Part shown: piece by piece, positions 40,085-48,459 of the stretch
How positions within the stretch are numbered: the stretch's first letter is position 1
How the letters are laid out: each line of letters opens with the position of its first letter
Source: Stutzerimonas nitrititolerans
Lineage (GTDB): Bacteria; Pseudomonadota; Gammaproteobacteria; Pseudomonadales; Pseudomonadaceae
NCBI RefSeq assembly: GCF_003696285.1
Contig: NZ_RFFL01000001.1
Location: 124,001-188,000 of the forward strand
DNA length: 64,000 bases
Direction of reading: 5' to 3'
The notes under the pieces: model-generated
The model's database searches: none
Seen by the model: the letters and a program-made list of their open reading frames with translations, nothing else
What the model was told of the DNA's origin: nothing
Position numbers and translations under genes: made by a program

Positions 40085-41449
40085 TTACTTCGTCAGCATC
40101 TTCCAGGCCTTGAGCGTCCACACAATACGTGCCTGTTCGATGCGGGCATCGAGCGTTTCGTCGCTCAGTGGCTGCTGCGCCAGTTCGTAAAGCTTGGTCA
40201 GTTCGCCGTAGAGACGGTCGGTTTCGGGCACCTCCAGCGTCGTGCGGGCCAGGCGCAGCCAGACCAGCAGCCGCTCCATGCGCGGGCGTTGCTCGGCGAG
40301 GTCCTCGGGTTGCTGCTGATAGCGCAACAGCTGCAGTGCCTCGGCTTCCTCGCCTAACAGACGTGGCAGCCAGTTGCCCAGCTCGGCGGCACCTTGGCGA
40401 TTGCCACGGTTGTTGCGTCCAGCGGTCCAGCCACGTTGCAGCAGCCACAGCGAGGCCTTCAGCGAGAACAGGCCCCAGCGTGGGCGATCGAGCTCGGCGG
40501 CGAATTCACCGGGCGCGCTCTGGCGGATCGCTTCGTCGTCCTGGCCGGCTTCGATGCGTGGGCGCCAGTCCTGGATCAGCGCGTCGAGCAGCTCGCGCAG
40601 TTCACGGCTGCTGGCGCGCGGTGCGGCCTGGCCGAGGCTGCCGAGCAGGGCGCGCAGGTCAACAAGTTGCTGCAGCCACTGGCCAAGCAGTTTCCAGTGG
40701 CCATTGAAGCGGTACTGCTCGGCCAGACGCTGGCTGTTGCCCAGCAGGTGCCAGGCCAGCGCGGCGAAGGCGTCGTCCAGCGCCATGCTCGCTTCGAGGG
40801 TCGGTGCCGGCAGGTTCAGCGCATAGCTGTCGGCGTCGTGCAGGCGATAACCGCGTTCGGCCTTGCTGATGTCGCAGGGCATCAGCGGCAGGTCGGCGGC
40901 CAGTTCGGCGGCCAGCTCCAGCAGCGCTTCGGGCTCGCCCTGGCGCAGTTCCAGTTCCAGCTCGCAGATTTCCTCGGCGTGCTTGCCGACCAGCACCTGG
41001 CCCAGGTCCAGCGCCGCTTCGATCACGACCCTGGCCTTGCCGCGGCCCCAGGCGATCTCGGCCTTTTCGCGAACGAAGTCGGTGGTGAAGATCGGCTTGA
41101 GGGTTTTCTTGTCCAGTTCAGCGAGTGCCGCCGGCCAGCAGTCGTCGGTGAGCTTCTTCGGGTCCAGCTTGGCCTTGTCCAGGTACCAGTCCCACTCGTT
41201 GCGCTCGGACAGGCCGGCTACGCTCTGGCCACGGCTCTTCAGCGTCTGGATGAACTGATCGCCGTCGCGGCGCAGGCGCAGCGCGACTTTCGCCTGAGCC
41301 AATTCACGCCCGGGCGTGTCGTAGTACTGATTGAACAGTTCGTGGCGCTGCCAGCCGCTCTTGTTGCGTTTCTTCAGCAACGGGTGGTCGCGCAAGGCCG
41401 CGAGGGTTTCGCGACTGGCGCGCAGTTTGATTTCGGTTTCTTTCTGCAT
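40085..41449 (-). CDS. CYTH-CHAD domain protein (inorganic triphosphatase-like)
   Basis: A 454-residue cytoplasmic protein. The N-terminal CYTH domain (about 1-200) begins with the diagnostic ExExK motif in KETEIKLRAS and continues with charged tunnel residues (ALRLRRDGDQFIQTLKS, VIEAALDLG, CELELELRQGE). The C-terminal CHAD domain (about 215-450) is helical with conserved basic residues and is thought to bind polyphosphate. Homologues such as YgiF hydrolyse tripolyphosphate. The neighbouring DUF47 and Pit genes handle phosphate, which fits a polyphosphate-related role. It is divergent from the DUF47 gene. Confidence 0.88.
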   Translation of the reverse strand: MQKETEIKLRASRETLAALRDHPLLKKRNKSGWQRHELFNQYYDTPGRELAQAKVALRLRRDGDQFIQTLKSRGQSVAGLSERNEWDWYLDKAKLDPKKLTDDCWPAALAELDKKTLKPIFTTDFVREKAEIAWGRGKARVVIEAALDLGQVLVGKHAEEICELELELRQGEPEALLELAAELAADLPLMPCDISKAERGYRLHDADSYALNLPAPTLEASMALDDAFAALAWHLLGNSQRLAEQYRFNGHWKLLGQWLQQLVDLRALLGSLGQAAPRASSRELRELLDALIQDWRPRIEAGQDDEAIRQSAPGEFAAELDRPRWGLFSLKASLWLLQRGWTAGRNNRGNRQGAAELGNWLPRLLGEEAEALQLLRYQQQPEDLAEQRPRMERLLVWLRLARTTLEVPETDRLYGELTKLYELAQQPLSDETLDARIEQARIVWTLKAWKMLTK

Positions 41450-41559
41450 GTTGCCGACCGGTGCCTATACCAAGTTTGTGTTACCGCTTGATGTCATACG
41501 GTAGCAGGCGTGATGGCCTGTCCGTATACTTGCCGCCTTCTGAAGCCGGGGTATTCCCT

Positions 41560-42237
41560 ATGCCAATCAATCCATTCGTCAGCCTGTTCGGGCGCTCGCC
41601 CATCGGCCCGATGCAGCAGCACATGGCCAAGTCCCACGAATGCGCCGCCAACCTGGTGCCCCTGTTTCAGGCGATCACGGAAGAAGACTGGGAACGGGTC
41701 GAGCAGATCCAGAAAGAGATGGCTCAGCTGGAGAACGAGGCTGACAAGCTCAAGAAGAATGTTCGCCAGCACCTGCCCAAGAGTCTGTTCCTGCCGGTGC
41801 CGCGCTCTGATCTGCTGGAACTGCTGAGTGTACAGGACAAGATCGCCAACCGCGCCAAGGACATCGCCGGTCTGATGTTGGGCCGCTGCATGACCATTCC
41901 GGTGCCGCTGCAACCGAAGATGCTGGCTTTCGTTCAGCGCAGCGTCGATGCCAGCAGCCAGGCGCTCAAGGCACTCAAGGAGCTTGATTCACTGCTCGAA
42001 ACCGGCTTCAGCGGGCGCGAAGCAGCACATGTCGAAAGCATGGTCGAGGAGCTCGAGGAAATCGAGCGCGAAACCGATCGCATGCAGATCACGGTTCGTC
42101 GTGAACTGTACAGGCTGGAAAAGGAATTGCCTCCGGTAGACGTCATGTTCCTCTACAAGATCATCGAATGGATCGGTGACGTGGCTGACCGCGCCGAGCG
42201 CGTCGGCAATCGTCTGGAACAATTGCTGGCGCGTTGA
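41560..42237 (+). CDS. DUF47 (PhoU-like) phosphate transport accessory protein
   Basis: A 225-residue, nearly all-helical cytoplasmic protein of the DUF47/TIGR00153 family, structurally like PhoU. MPINPFVSLFGRSPIGPMQQHM starts the family block; acidic helices (EDWERVEQIQKEMAQLENEAD, MVEELEEIERETDRM) probably carry metal-binding E/D motifs. Genes of this family nearly always precede a Pit transporter, as here with 37 bp between, and are thought to modulate it. The ATG at 41560 was chosen over an in-frame upstream ATG at 41461 because of homology. Confidence 0.92.
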   Translation: MPINPFVSLFGRSPIGPMQQHMAKSHECAANLVPLFQAITEEDWERVEQIQKEMAQLENEADKLKKNVRQHLPKSLFLPVPRSDLLELLSVQDKIANRAKDIAGLMLGRCMTIPVPLQPKMLAFVQRSVDASSQALKALKELDSLLETGFSGREAAHVESMVEELEEIERETDRMQITVRRELYRLEKELPPVDVMFLYKIIEWIGDVADRAERVGNRLEQLLAR

Positions 42238-42274
42238 GCGCCAGCATCCTTTCTGGTTCAACAGGTAAATCTTT

Positions 42275-43540
42275 ATGTCTTTTGTCTCGGAATACGGCTT
42301 CGTACTCCTGGTGCTCGCCTGCGCGTTCGGTTTTTTCATGGCCTGGGGCGTTGGCGCCAACGATGTGGCCAACGCCATGGGTACGTCGGTCGGCTCGCGT
42401 GCGCTGACCATCAAGCAAGCCATTCTGATCGCAATGGTTTTCGAGTTCTGCGGCGCTTATCTGGCGGGCGGGCAGGTCACTGAGACCATCAAGAACGGCA
42501 TCGTCGATGCCGAACTGATACCGCCGGACCTCTTTATTCTCGGCATGATGTCCTCGTTGCTGGCCGCCGGCACCTGGCTGTTTATTGCCTCGATTCGCGG
42601 CTGGCCGGTTTCAACCACCCATTCCATCGTCGGCGCGGTGATCGGTTTCGCCGCCGTGGGCATTTCGGCTGATGCGGTCCACTGGGGTGCCATCGGACCC
42701 ATCGTCGCCAGTTGGGTGGTAACGCCTTTCATGTCCGGTGTGATCGCCTTTGGCCTGTTCATGAGCGTGCAGGCGCTGATCATGAACACCGATAACCCGT
42801 TCAAGAACGCCAAGCGCTATGTGCCGCTGTATATGTTCCTGACCGGTTTCATGGTCGCGCTGATGACCTTCACTAAGGGTCTGAAACACGTTGGTATCGA
42901 CCTGAACACCCCGCAGAGCCTGATGCTCTCGGTGGGCCTGGGCCTGCTTGTGGCGCTGCTGGGCATGGCGCTGCTGACCCGCATTCAGGTGGACGAGGAG
43001 GCCGACCGGGCGTTCCATTTCGCCAGCGTGGAAAAGGTCTTCGCCGTTCTGATGATCTTCACTGCCTGTGCCATGGCCTTCGCTCACGGTGCCAACGATG
43101 TGGCCAATGCCGTCGGGCCGCTGGCAGCGGTGGTGGGCGCGATCCAGGCCGGTGGCGACATGACCATCGGCGCCAAGTCCGCCGTGCCGGGATGGGTGCT
43201 GCTGCTGGGGGCGGTCGGCATCGTGATCGGCCTGGCTACCTACGGCTACAAGGTGATCGCCACCATCGGTCGGGAAATCACCGAGCTGACCCCCAGTCGC
43301 GGCTTCGCCGCCGAGCTGGCGACGGCCACGACAGTGGTCACAGCGTCGGCCCTGGGCCTGCCGATCTCCACCACCCATACACTGGTCGGTGCGGTACTGG
43401 GCATCGGTCTCGCTCGTGGTATCGGCGCGCTTAACCTGGGCGTGATTGGCAAGATTTTCACCTCCTGGCTGGTGACGCTGCCGGTTGGCGCTGCACTGTC
43501 GATCGTTTTCTTCCTGATCCTCCAGGCGGTCTTCACTTGA
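42275..43540 (+). CDS. pit: Low-affinity inorganic phosphate transporter, Pit family
   Basis: A 421-residue inner-membrane symporter importing metal-phosphate with protons. It has the internal duplication of the family, with GANDVANAMGTSVGSRALT near residue 29 and GANDVANAVGPLAAVV near residue 272, and about ten to twelve membrane segments. STTHSIVGAVIGF and STTHTLVGAVLGI repeat the second signature. It is co-transcribed with the DUF47 gene and ends at a strong terminator at 43565. Confidence 0.95.
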   Translation: MSFVSEYGFVLLVLACAFGFFMAWGVGANDVANAMGTSVGSRALTIKQAILIAMVFEFCGAYLAGGQVTETIKNGIVDAELIPPDLFILGMMSSLLAAGTWLFIASIRGWPVSTTHSIVGAVIGFAAVGISADAVHWGAIGPIVASWVVTPFMSGVIAFGLFMSVQALIMNTDNPFKNAKRYVPLYMFLTGFMVALMTFTKGLKHVGIDLNTPQSLMLSVGLGLLVALLGMALLTRIQVDEEADRAFHFASVEKVFAVLMIFTACAMAFAHGANDVANAVGPLAAVVGAIQAGGDMTIGAKSAVPGWVLLLGAVGIVIGLATYGYKVIATIGREITELTPSRGFAAELATATTVVTASALGLPISTTHTLVGAVLGIGLARGIGALNLGVIGKIFTSWLVTLPVGAALSIVFFLILQAVFT

Positions 43541-43564
43541 TGTAGTCCGAGGTTGAAGCTAAGG

Positions 43565-43597
43565 CGCCCCGCCCAATGGACGGGGCGTTTTGTTTTG
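43565..43597 (+). terminator. Rho-independent terminator after pit
   Basis: A 7-bp GC stem, CGCCCCG (43565-43571) with CGGGGCG (43581-43587), and a 9-base loop, is followed by TTTTGTTTT. It lies 25 bp past the pit stop. Confidence 0.88.
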
Positions 43598-43664
43598 AGT
43601 TGGCTCCAATTGCAAGGTGTTTCGTGTTTCACTGCGGCATCGTCCGATATCACGGAGGTAGCCG

Positions 43665-44822
43665 GTGGCCCTTCCCCCGCTCAAGCAGCGTTTCGCCGAA
43701 CTCATTGCCGCCCCTTCGGTCAGTTGCACCCAGCCGCACTGGGACCAGACCAATCGCCCAGTGATCGAGCTGCTGTCAGCTTGGCTGGGTGGCCTTGGCT
43801 TCGCCTGTGAAATTCGGGAAGTAGAGCGCGGCAAGTTCAACCTGCTGGCCAGCTACGGCAGCGGTCCTGGCGGGCTGGTGCTGGCCGGGCACAGCGACAC
43901 CGTGCCCTTCGATGCGGAGTTGTGGCAGTCCGACCCGCTGCGCCTGCGCGAGGCCGACGACCGCTGGTATGGCCTCGGCAGTTGCGACATGAAGGGCTTC
44001 TTCGCGCTGATCATCGAGGCGGTGCTGCCGCTGCTCGACCAGCCGTTCAGGCAGCCGCTGCTGATCCTCGCCACCTGCGACGAGGAAAGCTCCATGTCCG
44101 GCGCCCGCGCGTTGGCCGATGCCGGTCGGCCGCTGGGGCGTGCCGCGGTGATCGGCGAGCCCACCGGGTTGCGGCCCGTGCGGCTGCACAAGGGCATCAT
44201 GATGGAAGGCATCGAGATTCATGGGCAGAGCGGGCACTCCTCCAATCCGGCCTACGGCCATAGCGCGCTGGAAGCCATGCACGGCGTGATGGGCGAGCTG
44301 CTGGCGCTGCGTCAGCAATGGCAGCGCGAGTACAACAATCCGCTGTTCGACGTGCCGCAGCCGACGCTCAACCTCGGCTGCATCCATGGCGGCGACAACC
44401 CCAACCGCATTTGCGGCCAGTGCGCGCTGGAGTTCGACCTGCGGCCATTGCCGGGGATGGACCCCGAGCAGCTGCGCGCCGCCATTCGCCAGCGCCTGCA
44501 GCCGCTGGCCGAACAGCACCAGGTGACGATCGAGCTGGCGCCGCTGTTCCCCAGCGTGCCGCCCTTCGAGCAACCGGCGGGCGGCGAGCTGGTCAGGCTC
44601 GCCGAACGGCTGACCGGCCACGCCGCCGAGGCAGTGGCGTTCGCCACCGAAGCGCCTTATCTTCAGCAGCTTGGCTGCGAGACTCTGGTGCTCGGCCCCG
44701 GCGACATCGCCTGCGCCCACCAGCCGGACGAATATCTGGATCTCGACAGAATCGAACCCACCGTGAGACTGCTGCGCGCCATGATCGACCACTACTGCCT
44801 GCAGCCGGCCAGCCGAGGATAG
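43665..44822 (+). CDS. argE: Acetylornithine deacetylase
   Basis: A 385-residue M20 metallohydrolase that deacetylates N-acetylornithine in arginine synthesis. Metal-site and catalytic motifs are LVLAGHSDTVPFD, GLGSCDMKGFFALIIEA, ATCDEESSMSGARAL and the C-terminal VLGPGDIACAHQPDEYL. The dimerisation lid lies at about 175-290 (HKGIMMEGIEIHGQSGHSS). The start is a GTG at 43665 with GGAGG eight bases upstream. argA follows at 90 bp, so both arginine genes are likely co-expressed. Confidence 0.94.
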   Translation: MALPPLKQRFAELIAAPSVSCTQPHWDQTNRPVIELLSAWLGGLGFACEIREVERGKFNLLASYGSGPGGLVLAGHSDTVPFDAELWQSDPLRLREADDRWYGLGSCDMKGFFALIIEAVLPLLDQPFRQPLLILATCDEESSMSGARALADAGRPLGRAAVIGEPTGLRPVRLHKGIMMEGIEIHGQSGHSSNPAYGHSALEAMHGVMGELLALRQQWQREYNNPLFDVPQPTLNLGCIHGGDNPNRICGQCALEFDLRPLPGMDPEQLRAAIRQRLQPLAEQHQVTIELAPLFPSVPPFEQPAGGELVRLAERLTGHAAEAVAFATEAPYLQQLGCETLVLGPGDIACAHQPDEYLDLDRIEPTVRLLRAMIDHYCLQPASRG

Positions 44823-44911
44823 GAGCAGTTTCGACCATCGAATCTGCTCCCGCGCCCGCATTCCCCACCCGGCTACCGGACCTCAAGCTGTCACCTGAAG
44901 GCTTCTGCAAC

Positions 44912-46210
44912 ATGCACGACTACGTCACCTGGCTTCGCGACTCCTCGCCCTACATCAACTCGCACCGTGAACGCACCTTCGTGGTCATGCTGCCGGGCGA
45001 TGGGCTGGAACACCCCAATTTCGGCAACATCGTTCACGACCTGGTACTGCTGCACAGCCTCGGCGTGCGCCTGGTGCTGGTGTTCGGATCGCGCCCGCAG
45101 ATCGAGGCGCGGCTGGCGGCGCGCGGCATCGAACCGCGCGTTCACCGCGGACTGCGCGTCACCGACTCCGCCGCGCTGGAGTGTGTGATCGATGCCGTCG
45201 GGCATATGCGCATCGCCCTTGAGGCGCGGTTGTCGATGGACATGGCCGCCTCGCCGATGCAGGGCGCTCGGCTGCGCGTGGCCAGCGGCAACTTCGTCAC
45301 CGCGCGGCCGATCGGCGTGGTTGAGGGGGTCGATTATCAGCACACCGGCGAAGTTCGGCGGGTCGACCGCAAGGGCATCGGCCGGCTGCTGGACGAGCGC
45401 ACCATCGTGCTGCTTTCACCGCTGGGTTATTCGCCCACCGGGGAAATCTTCAACCTGGCCTGCGAAGACGTAGCCACCCGCGCGGCCATCGATCTGCAGG
45501 CCGACAAGCTGGTGCTCTACGGCGCCGAACGCGGTCTGCTGGACGAAGCCGGCAATTTGGTGCGCGAACTGCGCCCGCCGCAGATTCCGGCCCATGTCGA
45601 GCGCCTGGGCAGCGATTACCAGGCCGAGCTGCTGGACGCCGCCGCTCAGGCCTGCCGTGGCGGCGTGCGGCGTAGCCACCTGGTCAGCTATGCCGACGAC
45701 GGCGCGCTGCTCAACGAACTCTTCACCCGCGACGGCGGCGGCACCCTGGTGGCGCAGGAACAGTTCGAGCAATTGCGCGAGGCGACCATCGAGGACGTGG
45801 GCGGCCTGATCGATCTGATCACGCCTCTGGAGGAGCAGGGTATCCTGGTGCGCCGCTCGCGCGAGGTGCTGGAGCGCGAGGTGGAGCAGTTCAGCATCGT
45901 CGAGCGCGACGGGCTGATCATCGCCTGCGCCGCGCTCTATCCCATCCCCGATTCGGACTGGGGCGAACTGGCCTGCCTGGCGGTCAATCCCGAATATCGC
46001 CATGGCGGCCGTGGCGACGAGCTGCTCGAACGCATCGAGGCGCGCGCCCGCCAGCTGGGCCTGAAAACCCTGTTCGTGCTCACCACCCGCACCGCCCACT
46101 GGTTCCGAGAGCGCGGCTTCCAGCCCAGTGGGGTCGAGCGCCTGCCGGCGGCACGAGCGTCGCTGTACAACTTCCAGCGCCAGTCGAAGGTGTTCGAAAA
46201 GGCCTTGTAA
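44912..46210 (+). CDS. argA: N-acetylglutamate synthase
   Basis: A 432-residue enzyme that acetylates glutamate with acetyl-CoA, the first and feedback-controlled step of arginine synthesis. The N-terminal amino-acid-kinase-like domain (about 1-290; VVMLPGDGLEHPNFGNIVHDL) binds arginine; the C-terminal GNAT domain (about 290-432; LACLAVNPEYRHGGRGDELLERI) is catalytic. The ATG at 44912 (MHDYVTWLR), preceded by GAAGG, gives the same length as I recall for PAO1 ArgA; the frame is open far upstream across argE. Confidence 0.95.
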   Translation: MHDYVTWLRDSSPYINSHRERTFVVMLPGDGLEHPNFGNIVHDLVLLHSLGVRLVLVFGSRPQIEARLAARGIEPRVHRGLRVTDSAALECVIDAVGHMRIALEARLSMDMAASPMQGARLRVASGNFVTARPIGVVEGVDYQHTGEVRRVDRKGIGRLLDERTIVLLSPLGYSPTGEIFNLACEDVATRAAIDLQADKLVLYGAERGLLDEAGNLVRELRPPQIPAHVERLGSDYQAELLDAAAQACRGGVRRSHLVSYADDGALLNELFTRDGGGTLVAQEQFEQLREATIEDVGGLIDLITPLEEQGILVRRSREVLEREVEQFSIVERDGLIIACAALYPIPDSDWGELACLAVNPEYRHGGRGDELLERIEARARQLGLKTLFVLTTRTAHWFRERGFQPSGVERLPAARASLYNFQRQSKVFEKAL

Positions 46211-46233
46211 CCGCTGCTAGGCAATCGCCTGGT

Positions 46234-46305
46234 GTAGGGTGGATCACGCGTTATCGATCCACCAAGCGGAGTCTCGGTGGATGTAAAAAGCGACATCCAC
46301 CCTAC
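46234..46305. repeat. Intergenic palindromic repeat, GTAGGGTGGA family (copy 5)
   Basis: It begins GTAGGGTGGATCACGC and ends with a GGTGGATGTAAAAAGCGACA core and TCCACCCTAC; the core is shared with copy 4 and, inverted, with the spuB-spuC copy. It lies between the convergent argA and gshA genes, 7 bp before the gshA stop. Confidence 0.8.
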
Positions 46306-46312
46306 ATGGCCT

Positions 46313-47890
46313 TTAAGCCATCAAACTCCGCTGATACTCCTCGACGAAGCTGTCGAAATCCTGCGTGTCGGCCGCTTCCATGGTGGTTTGCTGGGCCAGG
46401 GAGGCTTGGCTGGCGGTATCGAAGCAGGCTGTTTCGGCGGCCGTCAGCGGCTGTTGGCGGAAGTGCTCGGCATGCAACCGGCTCTGGCGCAGGGCGAACT
46501 GGCTGAAGCTCTCGCCGCTGCGTTTGAGCGCGTCGAGCAGCCGCGCCGAGGGGGTCAGGCTGCTGTCGGCGACCTTGGCCTGTTGCGCAGCCAGTGCCTG
46601 GGCATGCTGGTCGCCACCCTGGGCCTGGTCCAGCAGCGCCGCCACCTGGCCGATCCGTGCGAGCAGTTCCCCGGCCCAGCTCTGCAAGGCCACCGGCTCG
46701 CCGCAGCGTTGTAGCTCAAGGCCCGGCTTGCGGCCTTCGGTGACCACCTTGAGGAAGTTGGCCTGGCTGGCGCCGCACTCGCCCTGCACCAGGCAGGGGC
46801 TGTCTTCCAGCGCACAGAACAGCAGGAAGGCATCGAGGAAGCGCGATTCGTCGAGGTCGATGCCCAGCGGCAGGAAGGGGTTGATGTCCAGGCAGCGCAC
46901 TTCGATGTACTGGATGCCGCGTGCACGCAGCGCCTGCAGCGGCCGCTCGCCGCTTTCGGTGACGCGCTTGGGACGGATGTTGGAGTAGTACTCGTTCTCG
47001 ATCTGCAGCACGTTGGTATTGAGCTGCAGCCAGTTGCCCTCGGCGTCCTTGGTGCCCATCGCGGCATAGGCCGGATAGGGGGTCGAGACCGCCTTGTGCA
47101 GGCTGTCGGTGTAGCTGGACAGGTCGTCGTAGCAGGGCGTCAGGCCGGCCTGGGCGTTGCTCTGGTAGCCCAGGTCGCTCATGCGCAGGCTGGTGGCCCA
47201 GGGCAGGTAGAGGGTGTTTTCGTCGAGTCGTTCGAGCTGGTGCGGGCGGCCGCGCATGAAGCTGGAATCCAGCGCCGGAGAGGCGCCGAACAGGTACATC
47301 AGCAGCCAGCTATAGCGGCGGAAGTTGCGAATCAGCGCGATGTAGCGCGAGGACTGGTAGTCCTGGCGTTTGCGCTGGTCGCCCTCGTCAGCCTGCAGCA
47401 GCGACCACAGCGTCTCGGGCAGCGAGAAGTTGTAGTGGATGCCGGCGATGCACTGCATGGTCTTGCCGTAGCGCAGCGCCAGGCCCTGGCGGTAGACGTG
47501 CTTGAGCCGGCCGATGTTGGAACTGCCGTACTCGGCAATGGGAATCTGCGCCTCTTCCGGCAAATGGCCCGGCATAGAGGGGCTCCACAGCCATTCGTCG
47601 GCGAGCTTGCCGTAGGTGTAGCGGTGGATGGCGTCCAGCTCGGCCAGGGTCTGCTGCGGGTCGGTCGCGGTGCCGGTGATGAACTCCAGCAGCGCCTCGG
47701 AGTAATCGGTGGTGATCTTCGGGTGTGTCAGCGCCGAGCCCAGCGCACGAGGGTGCGGCGTCATGGCCAGTTCGCCTCGATCATCGATGCGCAGGCATTC
47801 GCGCTCGATCCCATGCAGGCATTGCGAGAGCAGCGGAAGGTTCGGGGGCTCGGCCAGCAATGCCAGGCGATGGGAGAGGAGGTCGCTCAA
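46313..47890 (-). CDS. gshA: Glutamate-cysteine ligase
   Basis: The enzyme joins glutamate and cysteine with ATP, the committed step of glutathione synthesis. From the proposed TTG start at 47890 ([12 protein letters not shown], with GAAGGA upstream) it has 525 residues, near the size I recall for PAO1 GshA; an ATG at 47950 in the same frame would add 20 residues without homology. Family motifs of the proteobacterial type are [37 protein letters not shown] and [12 protein letters not shown]. It is cytoplasmic. Confidence 0.94.
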   Translation of the reverse strand: MSDLLSHRLALLAEPPNLPLLSQCLHGIERECLRIDDRGELAMTPHPRALGSALTHPKITTDYSEALLEFITGTATDPQQTLAELDAIHRYTYGKLADEWLWSPSMPGHLPEEAQIPIAEYGSSNIGRLKHVYRQGLALRYGKTMQCIAGIHYNFSLPETLWSLLQADEGDQRKRQDYQSSRYIALIRNFRRYSWLLMYLFGASPALDSSFMRGRPHQLERLDENTLYLPWATSLRMSDLGYQSNAQAGLTPCYDDLSSYTDSLHKAVSTPYPAYAAMGTKDAEGNWLQLNTNVLQIENEYYSNIRPKRVTESGERPLQALRARGIQYIEVRCLDINPFLPLGIDLDESRFLDAFLLFCALEDSPCLVQGECGASQANFLKVVTEGRKPGLELQRCGEPVALQSWAGELLARIGQVAALLDQAQGGDQHAQALAAQQAKVADSSLTPSARLLDALKRSGESFSQFALRQSRLHAEHFRQQPLTAAETACFDTASQASLAQQTTMEAADTQDFDSFVEEYQRSLMA

Positions 47891-47990
47891 CTTGTGGGTT
47901 CCTTCACGCGAAAGTGGGGCCAATATGGGGTGGCGAGCGGCAAGCTTCAAGCTACAAAAGCGGCTTTCCGGGCGTCGGGTTCCTGCCGTA

Positions 47991-48015
47991 CCCCTCTCCC
48001 TTGGCGAGAGAGGGG
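47991..48015. repeat. CCCTCTC hairpin between gshA and the thioesterase gene
   Basis: CCCCTCTC at 47991-47998 pairs with GAGAGGGG at 48008-48015. It resembles the hairpin at 9835-9857. The 178-bp spacer around it holds no gene I can support. Confidence 0.6.
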
Positions 48016-48068
48016 TAGAGGCGAGGGTGAAAAGCGCGATGCTTTCCTCTCTGGCCTTCCGCCGCCAC

Positions 48069-48458
48069 CTACAGACAGGCGAAGGTCGATTGTGCCTTGG
48101 CGATCAGCTTCTCGCCTTGATGAACCTCGGCTTCGAGGACCTGGGTGCGGCGGCCGGCATGCACCACCCAGGCACGGCAGGTCAGCTCGCCTTCGGTCAC
48201 CGGGCGGATGTAGTTGAGCTTGCATTCCAGGGTCACGCTGTTCGGCACGCCGTCGTTGAGGCTGTGGCTGGCCTGGCCCATGGCGGTGTCGATCAGCGAG
48301 AACAGCGCACCGCCGTGCAGCTTGCCGTGCAGGTTGCGCAGGCCGTCGTGCATGCTCAGTCCGAGTATGGCCTCGCCGTTCCCGACCTTGTGGATCTCCA
48401 GGCCGAGCAGGCGGCCGAAGGCGCTGGAATTGCCCACCGCCTCGACTTGAATGCTCAT
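48069..48458 (-). CDS. PaaI-type hotdog-fold acyl-CoA thioesterase
   Basis: A 129-residue hotdog protein expected to hydrolyse an acyl- or aroyl-CoA thioester. The signature [21 protein letters not shown] (about 42-62) contains the HGG motif and the catalytic aspartate, and [19 protein letters not shown] forms the next strand. The physiological substrate is unknown. The ATG lies one base past the tex stop, so it is translationally coupled to tex. The same pairing is found in PAO1 as I recall (PA5202/PA5201). Confidence 0.87.
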   Translation of the reverse strand: MSIQVEAVGNSSAFGRLLGLEIHKVGNGEAILGLSMHDGLRNLHGKLHGGALFSLIDTAMGQASHSLNDGVPNSVTLECKLNYIRPVTEGELTCRAWVVHAGRRTQVLEAEVHQGEKLIAKAQSTFACL

Positions 48459-48459
48459 C

